Assembly (NCBI RefSeq): GCF_003014735.1
Contig: NZ_PYAX01000016.1
Location: 1-64,000, forward strand
Reading direction: 5' to 3'
Origin: Saccharothrix carnea
GTDB taxonomy: Bacteria; Actinomycetota; Actinomycetes; Mycobacteriales; Pseudonocardiaceae
DNA: 64,000 nt
Part shown: positions 54,456-63,364 of the stretch, one piece after another
Layout of the letters: every line of letters begins with the position of its first letter
Position numbering within the stretch: the first letter of the stretch is position 1
Made by a program: the position numbers and the translations under genes
The notes under the pieces: model-generated
Told to the model about the DNA's origin: nothing
Database searches by the model: none
Seen by the model: only the letters and a program-made list of their open reading frames with translations

Positions 54456-57059
54456 ATGCGACACCGACCGGCAAGATCCCGAATCCCCATCGGCGCGGTA
54501 GCCGCCGCACTGCTGCTGGCAACCCTGTCACCGACCGCACCGACCGCCTCCGGCCAGGCCGAGCCCGCCGCCGAGACTTTGGGCGTGGACCTCGCCACGT
54601 CCACCGGGGCGTTCCGCGGCGGTGCCACCGGCATCCTCTACGGCCTGGGCGACCCCGGTGTGCCCTCCCGCGACCTCATCGCGGGCATGAAGCCACGCAC
54701 CATCGCCCAGAAGCCGCCGGACGGCGAGCAGCACCCCAACGGCGACGCCGTGGTCGTGGCCGACGACTTCTTCGCCTCCGGCGGCAGCGACGTCTACATC
54801 AACTCCCAGGACATCTACAGCGCCTGGCCCTACCAGGACCTGGGCATCGACGACTACATCGCCCGCTTGAAGCCCCAACTGGAGAAGGTCGCCGCCCGAC
54901 CGGACCGCGACCGGTTCGTGTGGACGATCTTCAACGAGCCCGATTGGATCTGGTACGGCGACTGGGCCACGAAGAAGGACAGGTTCCTCGCCGACTGGAC
55001 GAAGGTCTACCGGACCGTCAAGTCCGTGCTGCCGAACGCGCGCATCGACGGACCCGGCGAGGCGAGCTACAACCCGGGCCGGCTGCGCGACTTCCTCGCC
55101 TACGCCAAGGCGAACGACGTGCTGCCCGACATCGTCACCTGGCACGAGCTCAGCCCGGACTCCCTCAACCACTACCGCGCCCACTACGAGGACTACCGAG
55201 ACATCGAGAAGTCCCTGGGCATCGGCCCGCTCCCGATCAACATCACCGAGTACACCAACCGCCGCGACACCTCCGTGCCCGGCCAGCTGATCCAGTGGAT
55301 CACCATGCTGGAGGACACCAAGGTCGACGGGCAGATGGCGTACTGGTCGCTGGCCGGCAACCTCAGCGACCAGGCCGTGCGCACCTCCCGCGCCAACGGC
55401 GGCTGGTGGCTGACCAAGTGGTACGCCGACCTGTCCGGCGACACGGTCCGCGTCACGCCGCCCCGCCCGAGCGCCAGGGATTCGTTGCAGGGCCTGGCCA
55501 CCCTCGACCGGGACGACGCCGAGGCCACCGTCCTGCTCGGCGGCACGGCCAACCCGGTCGACGTCGCCGTCTCCGGCCTGGACCGGCGCGTGTTCGGCGA
55601 CCACGTCGACGTGCGGGTCGCCAAGACCACCTGGTCCGGTTACGAAGGCGACGCCGGACAGCCGCCGGTCGTGGCCGCCTCACGCGTCCGGGTCTCCGAC
55701 GGCAAGATCACCGTCAAGGTCCCCGGCGGCGACCGCCTGGCCGCCTACCAGGTGATCGTCACCCCCGCCGGTCTCGCACCCGCCCCGGTCGCGAACGCGC
55801 CGTGGACCTCGCGACACGAAGCCGAATCCGGTCTGGTGGAGAACGCCGTGGTCGTGGACCAGGCCGACCCGTCCGGCTGGCGGTACACCACGTCCGGCGG
55901 CAAGGACGTCGGCTACATGAACAACGCGGGCTCCCGGGTCACCGTGGAGGTCGACGTGCCGCGCACCGGCGCCTACCGGCTCGGTGTGCTGTACGGCACC
56001 GGCGGGTTCGTCGGCAGGCAGGCCCTGTACGTGGACGACGTCCACGTCTCCACCCTCACCTTCCCCGCCACCCTGAACTGGCAGTACCGGGGCAGGTTGG
56101 ACGCACCGGTCCAGCTGACCGCCGGCCGCCACCGGGTCTCGCTGCGCACCAGCGACCCCACCGGCTTCCTCGGCCGCCCGTCCGACATCGCCCTGGACCG
56201 CATCGACCTCACCGAGGTCACCGGGCCGGAGCGGGCGACCTACCAGCTGACCGACTCGCGCCGCAGCGGCGGCTCGGTCGACCGCGGTGTCCGGGCGCTG
56301 CGCGCCCTCGTGCCGAACGCCGTGGTCCTGCGCCCGGGTGACGCCGTGACCACGTACGTGTCGGCCGCGGAGGACGGCTACTACTCGTTGTCCACCACGT
56401 GGTTCGGCGCCGGTCGCAGCACGCTCGGCCTGGCCCTGTCCGGCCGCCGGGTCACCGGCGGCGACCTGACCGCCGACCGGGCCGGTGCCTGGACGGGCAG
56501 CACGACGGTGCACCTCAAGGCCGGGGTCACCGAGGCCGTGCTGTCCAACGAAGGCCGCACGCCGATGGTCGTCGGCACGCTCACCCAGGTCCGCGACCCG
56601 GGAACCGACAGGCGTGCGGTCCGGGTCGAGGCGGAGGCCGGGCAGCTAGACGGGGGAGCGATGACCGCGTCCGGGCCGTGGGCCTCCGGTGGCTCGTACG
56701 TCGGTCAGCTGGGCAACGGCGGCACCATGACCGTGGCCCGGCCGGACGGCGTGCGTGCGGCCGGTCAGTACAACCTGACCGTCGCCTACGCGCAGGCCGA
56801 GAAGAACACCGGCCACCCGTACAACACCGACGCGGTCACCAGGTTCCTCGACGCGGCCGAAGCCGGTGGTGGCACGACGCGTGCGCCGTACCGCCACAAC
56901 TACACGTGGGACGGTTTCTGGGCGGAGACCTCACCGCTCGACCTGACCACGACGGGTGGCGCGGTGACCTTCGGCAACGCCACCGGCTGGGGACCCAACG
57001 TCGACTGGGTCCAGCTCGCCCCGCTCGTCGCGGCGAACTCGGTCACCTCGCGGCACTGA
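54456..57059 (+). CDS. Secreted glycoside hydrolase (clan-A TIM barrel) with carbohydrate-binding modules
   Basis: An 867-residue exported protein. A Sec signal (basic start, hydrophobic run to about residue 27, then AxA-like sites) precedes a barrel of about residues 45-350. Glu161 (WTIFNEPDW) and Glu265 (INITEYTNR) are the likely acid/base and nucleophile, the spacing of GH5/GH39-like clan-A enzymes. From about residue 449 to 587 a CBM35/CBM6-like module begins HEAESG and ends DIALDRIDLTEV; a second similar module at about residues 725-860 begins VRVEAEAG and ends NVDWVQLAP. It is the last gene of the LacI-controlled sugar operon, so it probably releases the oligosaccharide that the importer takes up. 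The exact family is not settled. Confidence 0.8.
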   Translation: MRHRPARSRIPIGAVAAALLLATLSPTAPTASGQAEPAAETLGVDLATSTGAFRGGATGILYGLGDPGVPSRDLIAGMKPRTIAQKPPDGEQHPNGDAVVVADDFFASGGSDVYINSQDIYSAWPYQDLGIDDYIARLKPQLEKVAARPDRDRFVWTIFNEPDWIWYGDWATKKDRFLADWTKVYRTVKSVLPNARIDGPGEASYNPGRLRDFLAYAKANDVLPDIVTWHELSPDSLNHYRAHYEDYRDIEKSLGIGPLPINITEYTNRRDTSVPGQLIQWITMLEDTKVDGQMAYWSLAGNLSDQAVRTSRANGGWWLTKWYADLSGDTVRVTPPRPSARDSLQGLATLDRDDAEATVLLGGTANPVDVAVSGLDRRVFGDHVDVRVAKTTWSGYEGDAGQPPVVAASRVRVSDGKITVKVPGGDRLAAYQVIVTPAGLAPAPVANAPWTSRHEAESGLVENAVVVDQADPSGWRYTTSGGKDVGYMNNAGSRVTVEVDVPRTGAYRLGVLYGTGGFVGRQALYVDDVHVSTLTFPATLNWQYRGRLDAPVQLTAGRHRVSLRTSDPTGFLGRPSDIALDRIDLTEVTGPERATYQLTDSRRSGGSVDRGVRALRALVPNAVVLRPGDAVTTYVSAAEDGYYSLSTTWFGAGRSTLGLALSGRRVTGGDLTADRAGAWTGSTTVHLKAGVTEAVLSNEGRTPMVVGTLTQVRDPGTDRRAVRVEAEAGQLDGGAMTASGPWASGGSYVGQLGNGGTMTVARPDGVRAAGQYNLTVAYAQAEKNTGHPYNTDAVTRFLDAAEAGGGTTRAPYRHNYTWDGFWAETSPLDLTTTGGAVTFGNATGWGPNVDWVQLAPLVAANSVTSRH

Positions 57060-57066
57060 CGGCGCG

Positions 57067-57101
57067 GTGCCCCGGCCGGGTCCGAACCCCGGCCGGGGCA
57101 C
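57067..57101. terminator. Strong terminator hairpin after the sugar operon
   Basis: A 14-bp perfect stem GTGCCCCGGCCGGG/CCCGGCCGGGGCAC with a loop near TCCGAAC, 7 bp after the glycoside hydrolase stop; it also ends the convergent small gene. Confidence 0.9.
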
Positions 57102-57135
57102 GCGTCGGTCGGCCTCGGAAGGCTTTCCGTCACGG

Positions 57136-57351
57136 TCAGCGGCGGTGTCGGGCCCGCCAAGCCACGAAACCGAAGGCCACGACCGCGGCCACGACGGCGG
57201 AGAGCGGCACGGCCGGGCCGGTCGACGGGCGGCCGACCAGCAGCGCCAGGCCGACCACGAGCGCGATGGTCGCCAGCACGAGCAGGGCCCGGGCCCAGGC
57301 GGGCAGCGTGGTGAGGTCCACGCGCTTGCGGCCGCCAGGCTCGTCCGACAT
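57136..57351 (-). CDS. Small two-span membrane protein
   Basis: A 71-residue protein, MSDEPGGRKRVDLTTLP, followed by two hydrophobic stretches (about residues 20-40 and 48-65) joined by a short RPSTGPAVP loop and ending WRARHRR. The short basic tail should face the cytoplasm. No family was recognised. It is encoded alone on the minus strand between the sugar operon and the toxin gene. Confidence 0.55.
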   Translation of the reverse strand: MSDEPGGRKRVDLTTLPAWARALLVLATIALVVGLALLVGRPSTGPAVPLSAVVAAVVAFGFVAWRARHRR

Positions 57352-57491
57352 GGCGCAAGTGTAGGCGCGCGGACGGCGTCCGAAGGGGCAGTGGTGTCTG
57401 CCCCCGCGGTCGTTTCCGGGGTGCGGTTGCGGTCCTAGCGTGGGCACACAGGCCGGACCGGCCTGTTCCGACGGCGGATCGGAGGCCGTCA

Positions 57492-60400
57492 GTGCCAGCT
57501 TCGCCGGACCGCCCCGCCGGTCCCGAGCACGACCGCGTCCACCCGCGTCCCGAACCGGAGGCCGGGGCGCGCGACAGCCGTTCCGCCGTGCCGCTCTCCC
57601 GGCAGCCGTTGACGGCGTCGGCGGTGACCGCGTTGCAACGGCACGTCGGCAACCGGGCGGTGCGGACGGCGTTGCGCCCGGGTGGCGTGAACCCGGCGGT
57701 GCCGGTCGTGCAACGCGAAGCAGACGGCAGCCAGACCGCCATCGACGCCCGGGCGGAGGCCGTCGCCGAGAACGCCCGGGAAGCCGCCGCCGAGCACGAG
57801 GGCGAGCAGCCGCCACCGGTCGACCCCGGCGAGAAGGCCCGCCTGCGCTCCCAGCAGCAGGGCGGGTTCGCCCAGCCGGACAAGGTGTCCGCACCGGCCG
57901 CGCAGGTCACCACGGCCGCCGCGCAGACCGGCAGCGAGGTGGCCGCGCCGGCGGAACCGGTGGTCGGCGCGAAGTCCGCGGACCAGCCGACCGGCGGTGA
58001 CCACGGCCCGGCCGGCGAGGCGGCGGCCGCCGTCGCCGCCGGACAGGCGCAGGCCGCGGCGGCACAGGCACAGGCCGCCGCCCTGCCCGTGCCGGCCGAG
58101 CCACCGGTCCTGTCCCCGCCGCAGGTCGTGGAGCCGGTGGACGGCACGGGCGCGCCGCTACCGGTCGACCCGGCCGCGGACGTCGCCGTTGGTCTGGTCG
58201 CCGCACGCCTGGCGCACCTGCGGCACGGCGCGCAGGCACTGGCCGCCGACGCCACCGCCCATCGGGCACGCGCGCTCGGACTGCGCGGCTCACTGGCCGA
58301 AGCACGCGGCCGGATCGCCGAAGCGGCCGGGTCGATCGCGACGGTGCAGGGCCACGTCGCTTACCGACGCTCGGTCACCGACCAGGCAACCGCCGCGCTG
58401 GACACGTCGAAGCAGAAGGCCGACAAGGTGGCCGGCGAGGCACCCGGCATCGCCGCGCAGGCCGACACCGGACGGCAGCAGACCGGCCCCATGGCCACCG
58501 AGTCGGCAGACCTGGCCAACCGCGCCGCCGGCGCGTCCCCCGACGACGCCGAGGCAGCCGCCAAGTCCCGGCAGCAGTCCGGGCAGATCACCCGGGTCAG
58601 CGGGAGCCTCGGCACGATCGACGCCGCGGTCGGCCAGACCGGCGACCGGGCCAGGCAGCTCCAAGCCGACGCCGAACAGGCCAAGACCCGCAACGCGGCC
58701 GGCGAAGGCACCATCGCCGGCACCCGGGAACGCCTGGCCGCCACCGACGCCAAGCTCGCCGAACTGACCTCGACCAACACCGCCGCCCGCGGCACGGTCG
58801 AGGGCCTGGCCGACCGGCCCGACGAGATCGAGGCGGGTGCGCAGGCGCAGCGGGAGCGGGCGGAGTCCGTGCTGGCGAACTCCGTCGCGCTGGAGGGCCG
58901 CCTGCACGCCGCCCAGGACGGTTACCGCAGTGAGCTGACGGGGTTGCCCGGACCACCGCCGCGCCGTGGTGCCCGCCTGCTGGCCGCGTTCGCCGCCGGC
59001 CCCGGCGGGACCCCCGGCCGGGTGGCCCAACGCACCGCCGAACCCGGTGGGCGCGAACGGTTCCCGTCGTTCGACGAGGCCGCCGCCGTGATCTCCGGTG
59101 ACCAGCAGTCCGCGCGGGAACGCGCCGAGGCGGCGGCTGCCGCGCAACACCGCAGGCAGCAGGAGTTGGCGACGATCAACGCGGAGTCGGGCGGCGACTT
59201 CGCCCGGCTCGGTACCGGGCAGAAGGCGTCGCTCGCGCTGCGGCTGACGTTCTCCAGGACGTTCGGTTCGCTCGCGGAGACCAACTGGCCGAAGTTCGGC
59301 CTGAGCATGCTGCGCGGCTTCGTCGACCCGCGGGTGTCGCTGGCGGGTGTCGTGCAGGGGCTGGGCACGATCCTCAGCGGCGGTGCGAACCTGCTCAGCG
59401 CCGAGCAGTGGCGCCGGGACCCGCTGGGCAACCTGTTGAAGTCGTCGGCCGACATCGCCACCGGCGTCACCGTGGTCCTCGGCTCCATCGCGGGCCTCGC
59501 CATCGCGGTGATCGCGATCTCGGCGGCGCTGATCCTGCTGTCGTGGGGCACGCTCGCCCCGGTGCTGCTGCCGGTCATCAGCATTTGCAGCACGGTCGCC
59601 GCGACGGTCGGCCCGTGGGCCATCACGGCGGCGGAGATCGCACTCGCCCTCAACGCGCTGGTGTTCATCAAGAACCTGGTCGACGCGGCGACCGCGTCCA
59701 CCGCGACGGAGTTGCAGCAGGAGTCCGCGGCGATGGGCGAGGACGTCACCGCGATGGGCCTGATGGCCATGCAGATCGCGGGTGACCGGCTCGGGAAGGC
59801 GGTCGGCCCGCGGATCGGCGGTGCGCTGGAAGGCGTGCAGGGGCGCCTGGCGAACTCCGGCAACGCCGCCGCGGTGATGCTCGGCGAGAACATGGCGGGC
59901 ATCAGCAAGGCGATGGCCCAGGGACAGGCACGCGCCGACGCCTGGGCAGGACGCGACGTACCAGGAGCGACGGGCACCCCACCCGAAACCACCGGCACCG
60001 GCACCGGCCCGGAAGGCCCAACCACCCCCGCCACCCCCGAGCCGGCCGCGCCACCCTCCGCCACCCCGGAGCCGGCCGCCCCTGCCTCCGCCATCCCTGA
60101 GCCGGCCGCGCCCAGCACACCGGAACCAGCCGCGCCCGCCGCCGGTCCCGAGCCGGCCCCACCCTCTGCCACGCCGGAGCCGGCCGCACCTACCACCGCG
60201 CCGGAGCCAGCCCCGCCACCCGCGGGTGCCACGCCGGAACCTGCGGCGCCTGCTACTGCCGCGCCGGAACCAGCCTCACCCTCCGCCGCGCCGGAGCCTG
60301 CCGCGCCCGCCGCCGGTCCGGAGCCTGCCGCCCCCGCCGCCGGTCCGGAGCCTGCCGCCCCCGCCGCCGCGCCGGAACCCCCGGCACCTGCCGCCGCGTC

Positions 60401-61490
60401 AGAGCCGGCAGCGGCGCCTGCCGCGTCCGAAGCCGTGCCGGCGAACGACAACGCCGTCCCGCCGTCAGGCTCGGATCCGGTCGAGCTGACCGAACTGCCA
60501 CCCGAACTCCAAGGCGGCACCGCGGCCAACGACAACGGACCCTCCGGACCCCAAGCCCAAGAACAGGTGCTCGCCGCCACCGGCACGGACGGCGTCGTCC
60601 AAGTCGGCGAACAACCCCAGCTCACCGTCATCGAGGGCGGTGACCCCAACGCGCCCCGGGCGATGGGAGGCCACAACGAGGGCTCGGGCGGCTCCGGCCC
60701 GCCGCGCCGGCCGACGAGCACCACCGGCACCACCGAACCCGGCACGCCGGGCGGCACGCATGACGTCGGAAGCAGCGAACCCGGCCCCACGAGCCGCCCG
60801 CACGAGCCGGAGCCTGCCGTCGACACCGAGCCGCACACCACCGGCCACGGCGTGCCCGACCGACCGGTCGGCGACCTGGTCAAGCGGTCCGAGGGCTACC
60901 TCCGCAGCCACGGCGTCGACCCGCACGCCCTCAAGAAAGGCCAGGTCGAGGGGCCGGTCAAGTACTACGACATCTTCGAGGACCGCGACGGCAACCTGTG
61001 GGCGTTGCGCAAGACCGGCCGCTTCGGCTCCGGCAAGGAGAGCGCCATCTACCTCGGCCGCACCGCCGACCACGGGTTGCCCGCCACCCCGCGCGGTGCG
61101 AACGAGCCCGAGGTCGACGAGCCCTCGCCGCAGCACGACGAGCAGCTCCCGGAACCGGAGCCACCCGTCGCGGCGCACCCGCCGCCGTCCGCGGGCGAGC
61201 TCGAACAGGTGGCGCTGGACGACCTGCGCGGCCGCCAGGACACCGACTTCATGGAGACCTGGGAGCGGACGGGCGTCGACGGCCCGCACGAGATGTCCGA
61301 CAACCTCGACGACCAGCTCGGGCCCAACCAGAAGCGCTTCTACGTCCACTTCACCGAGGAGTTCACCGGGTTGGACCGACACGTCTCGGTCAACTGGGAC
61401 CCTGACACCGGCTTGTACGGCACCATCAAGTTCTCCAGCGAGGACCCGAGCCAGGGTGGCGGCCGACGAGGCGGGAGGCGACGTCGATGA
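57492..61490 (+). CDS. Large polymorphic toxin or contractile-injection-type effector
   Basis: A 1,332-residue multi-part protein, no Sec signal. The N-terminus carries VTALQRHVGNRAVRTAL (about residues 46-61) and VVQREADG, a pattern common in actinomycete proteins carried by extracellular contractile injection systems. Then come charged helical repeats (about residues 80-470), a glycine-poor middle, a long hydrophobic zone at about residues 656-726 with several membrane-like segments, a Pro/Ala/Glu linker at about residues 846-985, and a C-terminal part. There KYYDIFEDRDGNLWALRK (near residues 1155-1175) resembles polymorphic toxin type 33 domains. The last 100 residues have LDDLRGRQDTDFM and a charged tail. 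GTG start behind GGAGG. A DUF4279 gene overlaps its stop, suggesting toxin-immunity pairing. Confidence 0.65.
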   Translation: MPASPDRPAGPEHDRVHPRPEPEAGARDSRSAVPLSRQPLTASAVTALQRHVGNRAVRTALRPGGVNPAVPVVQREADGSQTAIDARAEAVAENAREAAAEHEGEQPPPVDPGEKARLRSQQQGGFAQPDKVSAPAAQVTTAAAQTGSEVAAPAEPVVGAKSADQPTGGDHGPAGEAAAAVAAGQAQAAAAQAQAAALPVPAEPPVLSPPQVVEPVDGTGAPLPVDPAADVAVGLVAARLAHLRHGAQALAADATAHRARALGLRGSLAEARGRIAEAAGSIATVQGHVAYRRSVTDQATAALDTSKQKADKVAGEAPGIAAQADTGRQQTGPMATESADLANRAAGASPDDAEAAAKSRQQSGQITRVSGSLGTIDAAVGQTGDRARQLQADAEQAKTRNAAGEGTIAGTRERLAATDAKLAELTSTNTAARGTVEGLADRPDEIEAGAQAQRERAESVLANSVALEGRLHAAQDGYRSELTGLPGPPPRRGARLLAAFAAGPGGTPGRVAQRTAEPGGRERFPSFDEAAAVISGDQQSARERAEAAAAAQHRRQQELATINAESGGDFARLGTGQKASLALRLTFSRTFGSLAETNWPKFGLSMLRGFVDPRVSLAGVVQGLGTILSGGANLLSAEQWRRDPLGNLLKSSADIATGVTVVLGSIAGLAIAVIAISAALILLSWGTLAPVLLPVISICSTVAATVGPWAITAAEIALALNALVFIKNLVDAATASTATELQQESAAMGEDVTAMGLMAMQIAGDRLGKAVGPRIGGALEGVQGRLANSGNAAAVMLGENMAGISKAMAQGQARADAWAGRDVPGATGTPPETTGTGTGPEGPTTPATPEPAAPPSATPEPAAPASAIPEPAAPSTPEPAAPAAGPEPAPPSATPEPAAPTTAPEPAPPPAGATPEPAAPATAAPEPASPSAAPEPAAPAAGPEPAAPAAGPEPAAPAAAPEPPAPAAASEPAAAPAASEAVPANDNAVPPSGSDPVELTELPPELQGGTAANDNGPSGPQAQEQVLAATGTDGVVQVGEQPQLTVIEGGDPNAPRAMGGHNEGSGGSGPPRRPTSTTGTTEPGTPGGTHDVGSSEPGPTSRPHEPEPAVDTEPHTTGHGVPDRPVGDLVKRSEGYLRSHGVDPHALKKGQVEGPVKYYDIFEDRDGNLWALRKTGRFGSGKESAIYLGRTADHGLPATPRGANEPEVDEPSPQHDEQLPEPEPPVAAHPPPSAGELEQVALDDLRGRQDTDFMETWERTGVDGPHEMSDNLDDQLGPNQKRFYVHFTEEFTGLDRHVSVNWDPDTGLYGTIKFSSEDPSQGGGRRGGRRRR
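60028..60450 (+). repeat. Proline/alanine/glutamate repeat linker within the toxin gene
   Basis: About 140 codons of imperfect repeats of the type PEPAAP(A/S)A, in the DNA seen as recurrent GAGCCTGCCGCGCCCGCCG-like units, several nearly identical between 60290 and 60370. It encodes a flexible, unstructured spacer between the membrane-active middle and the C-terminal domain. Such DNA is prone to length change. Confidence 0.8.
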
Positions 61491-61933
61491 CCGAGCCGGC
61501 AAGACCGTACCGGTGGCGGGTGCGCCTGGGGGTGCGCAGCGCCGGTCCCACCGCGGACGACATCACCGCCTGGCTGGGTGTTCCGGCCGAGCACACGTCG
61601 TCGGTGGCCGCACGTCGGTGGCCGCACCTGTGGGAATGGGACTCCGGGCTGTCACCCGACGCCGAACTGGAGGAGCACCTCGTCGCGCTCCTCCACCGGT
61701 TCCACGACCGGGTGAACGCGGTCCGCGAACTCGCCCGGCGACCGGACTGCGAGGTCGCGATCGAGGCCGTGCTGCACTTCGACGCCCGGGACGAGGACGA
61801 TTCCCTGCCGGCGATGTGGGTGCCGCCGGAGGTCGCGGCGTTCGCGGCGGCCTGCGGGATCGGCCTCGACATCGACGCCTACCTCGACCGCGGGACCTCG
61901 CCGCCGGCACCGCGGTCGGCCACCGACCGTTGA
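61487..61933 (+). CDS. DUF4279 protein, putative immunity protein
   Basis: A 148-residue soluble protein. It contains RWRVRLGVRSAGPTADDIT, WLGVPAEH, HLWEWDSGL and a helix ELEEHLVALLHRFHDRVNAV, followed by VAIEAVLHFDA and VPPEVAAFAAACGIGLDIDAYL. This order matches DUF4279, a family often found next to polymorphic toxins and thought to be an immunity protein. Its ATG overlaps the toxin stop (ATGA), so the two proteins are made together, as toxin-immunity pairs usually are. The assignment to immunity is inferred. Confidence 0.7.
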   Translation: MTEPARPYRWRVRLGVRSAGPTADDITAWLGVPAEHTSSVAARRWPHLWEWDSGLSPDAELEEHLVALLHRFHDRVNAVRELARRPDCEVAIEAVLHFDARDEDDSLPAMWVPPEVAAFAAACGIGLDIDAYLDRGTSPPAPRSATDR

Positions 61934-61938
61934 GCCGC

Positions 61939-61962
61939 CGCCGGCGAACCGGTTCGCCGGCG
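61939..61962. terminator. Palindromic hairpin after the putative immunity gene
   Basis: CGCCGGCGAACC is followed directly by its reverse complement GGTTCGCCGGCG, a 24-bp perfect palindrome 6 bp after the stop. It can form a terminator hairpin. Confidence 0.65.
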
Positions 61963-62053
61963 CCACCCACTGCGGGAGTATCCACAGTGGATGGTGCGGC
62001 AGTGGACCTGTGTCGACGGGGCGCGGAACCAGCGCCATGTCAGGAGGCGGGCT

Positions 62054-63364
62054 TCACAGCGGGAAGTCGCCGAGCGTCAGGCGGCGCAGGTTGTGGTAGG
62101 CGACGCGGCGACCGAGCGTGGCGCCGACCTCGTCGGAGAACCGGAAGTGGACGCCCGCGTAGACGCGGGAGTCGACGTTCTCCCGCGTGAGCGCCGTCCA
62201 CGGTGTCCCGCGGCGGTACTCGCGGTGCACCACCTTGCCGTCGCCCCTGGTGTACGTGGCCGAGAACGTCACCGGGCTGCTCGGCCCGACGAAGCGCGAG
62301 AACACCTGCTCGGCGACCGCGGCGGTGACGGTGTGGCCGCTGGGGTACTCGGGGTGCGCCGGGGTCGGCAGGTTGGAGGCCCACGTGGGATCGGGGTCGG
62401 TCAGGGGATCGCCGTCGGTGTCCGCGGCACGGATGGCCGTGATCGGCCGCCAGTGCAGGTGGAAGTACTTGGCCTCGAACAGGGCGATGCCGGAGTCGAC
62501 CACGGTGACGCCGAACGCCACCAGCAGCCGCACCTTGTCGGCGCGGGACCGGGTCGGGTCGCCGAGCACCGAGCGGAACACCGGCAGGTACTGCGCCAGG
62601 GGGTTCAGCCACGCCAGGTCGCTCTGCTCCTCGGTCCGCTCCGAGACCTGCCCGCCCAGCCGGCGCACCTCGGCCAGGTCCCGCCGGTACTCGTCCGTGC
62701 CCAGGGCCGGTGGTCGTGGCGGCCGGAACCGGTCGGCCCGCTGGATCAGGAACGGTCGCCCGCGGCTGTACCCGGCGCCGACCACCCGGGTCACCCCCGG
62801 CGTGAACCGGTAGACGCCGGGCGCCTCGGGCGGCGGCGTGAACGGCGCGTTCACCGACGCCGGGTCGAGGCGGTCGTCGGCGCGCGCCCTGACCACCGCC
62901 GCCGCAGCTTCCCGACCGGCGACGATCCCGACCTCCTTGGCCGCGCCACCGGGCAGTCCCGCCAGCGAGCCGGCCAGCGCGGTGTCGAGCCTCGCCGCCT
63001 GCTCGGGGACCAGCGCCTTCAGCACTCCGTGCACGGCGGTCGCCACGGCGGCGTCCTCGTACACCGCCGACTGCTCCCCGGACCGTTGCGGCACGGCCCG
63101 CCACGGTCCCAGTGCCGCACCGGCCGCCAGCCAGCTCATCGCCCAGATCCGTTCGACGTACCCGATCGCGGGCGACGCCGCCGTCGCCAGCATCTCGTCG
63201 AACCACCGGCCCACGAGATCCGGAGTGGAACCGGCCGCGGCGGGCCGGGGCAGCGCGGGGAGGAGCGCGACGCCCGTGACGCCGGCCGTGGCGATCAGCA
63301 GGCGTCGCCGGGAGATTCCCGCGGAGAGGGGGAACAAGGGTGATCCAGCGGATCCTGTCGTCAT
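62054..63364 (-). CDS. Tat-exported vanadium-dependent haloperoxidase/PAP2-type protein
   Basis: A 436-residue exported protein. The signal contains the twin-arginine motif SRRRLLIATAG and a hydrophobic run ending AAAG. The C-terminal half has the three phosphate/vanadate motifs of the PAP2-haloperoxidase superfamily: KYFHLHWRPITAIR (K...RP), PEYPSGHTVTAA (PSGH) and SRVYAGVHFRFSDEVG (SR...H...D). This set is that of vanadium-dependent haloperoxidase-like secreted proteins; whether it oxidises halides or is a phosphatase is not readable from the sequence. The second of two close ATGs is chosen because GGAAAGG is 7 bases from it and only 1 from the first. It has no obvious partner gene. Confidence 0.85.
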   Translation of the reverse strand: MTTGSAGSPLFPLSAGISRRRLLIATAGVTGVALLPALPRPAAAGSTPDLVGRWFDEMLATAASPAIGYVERIWAMSWLAAGAALGPWRAVPQRSGEQSAVYEDAAVATAVHGVLKALVPEQAARLDTALAGSLAGLPGGAAKEVGIVAGREAAAAVVRARADDRLDPASVNAPFTPPPEAPGVYRFTPGVTRVVGAGYSRGRPFLIQRADRFRPPRPPALGTDEYRRDLAEVRRLGGQVSERTEEQSDLAWLNPLAQYLPVFRSVLGDPTRSRADKVRLLVAFGVTVVDSGIALFEAKYFHLHWRPITAIRAADTDGDPLTDPDPTWASNLPTPAHPEYPSGHTVTAAVAEQVFSRFVGPSSPVTFSATYTRGDGKVVHREYRRGTPWTALTRENVDSRVYAGVHFRFSDEVGATLGRRVAYHNLRRLTLGDFPL

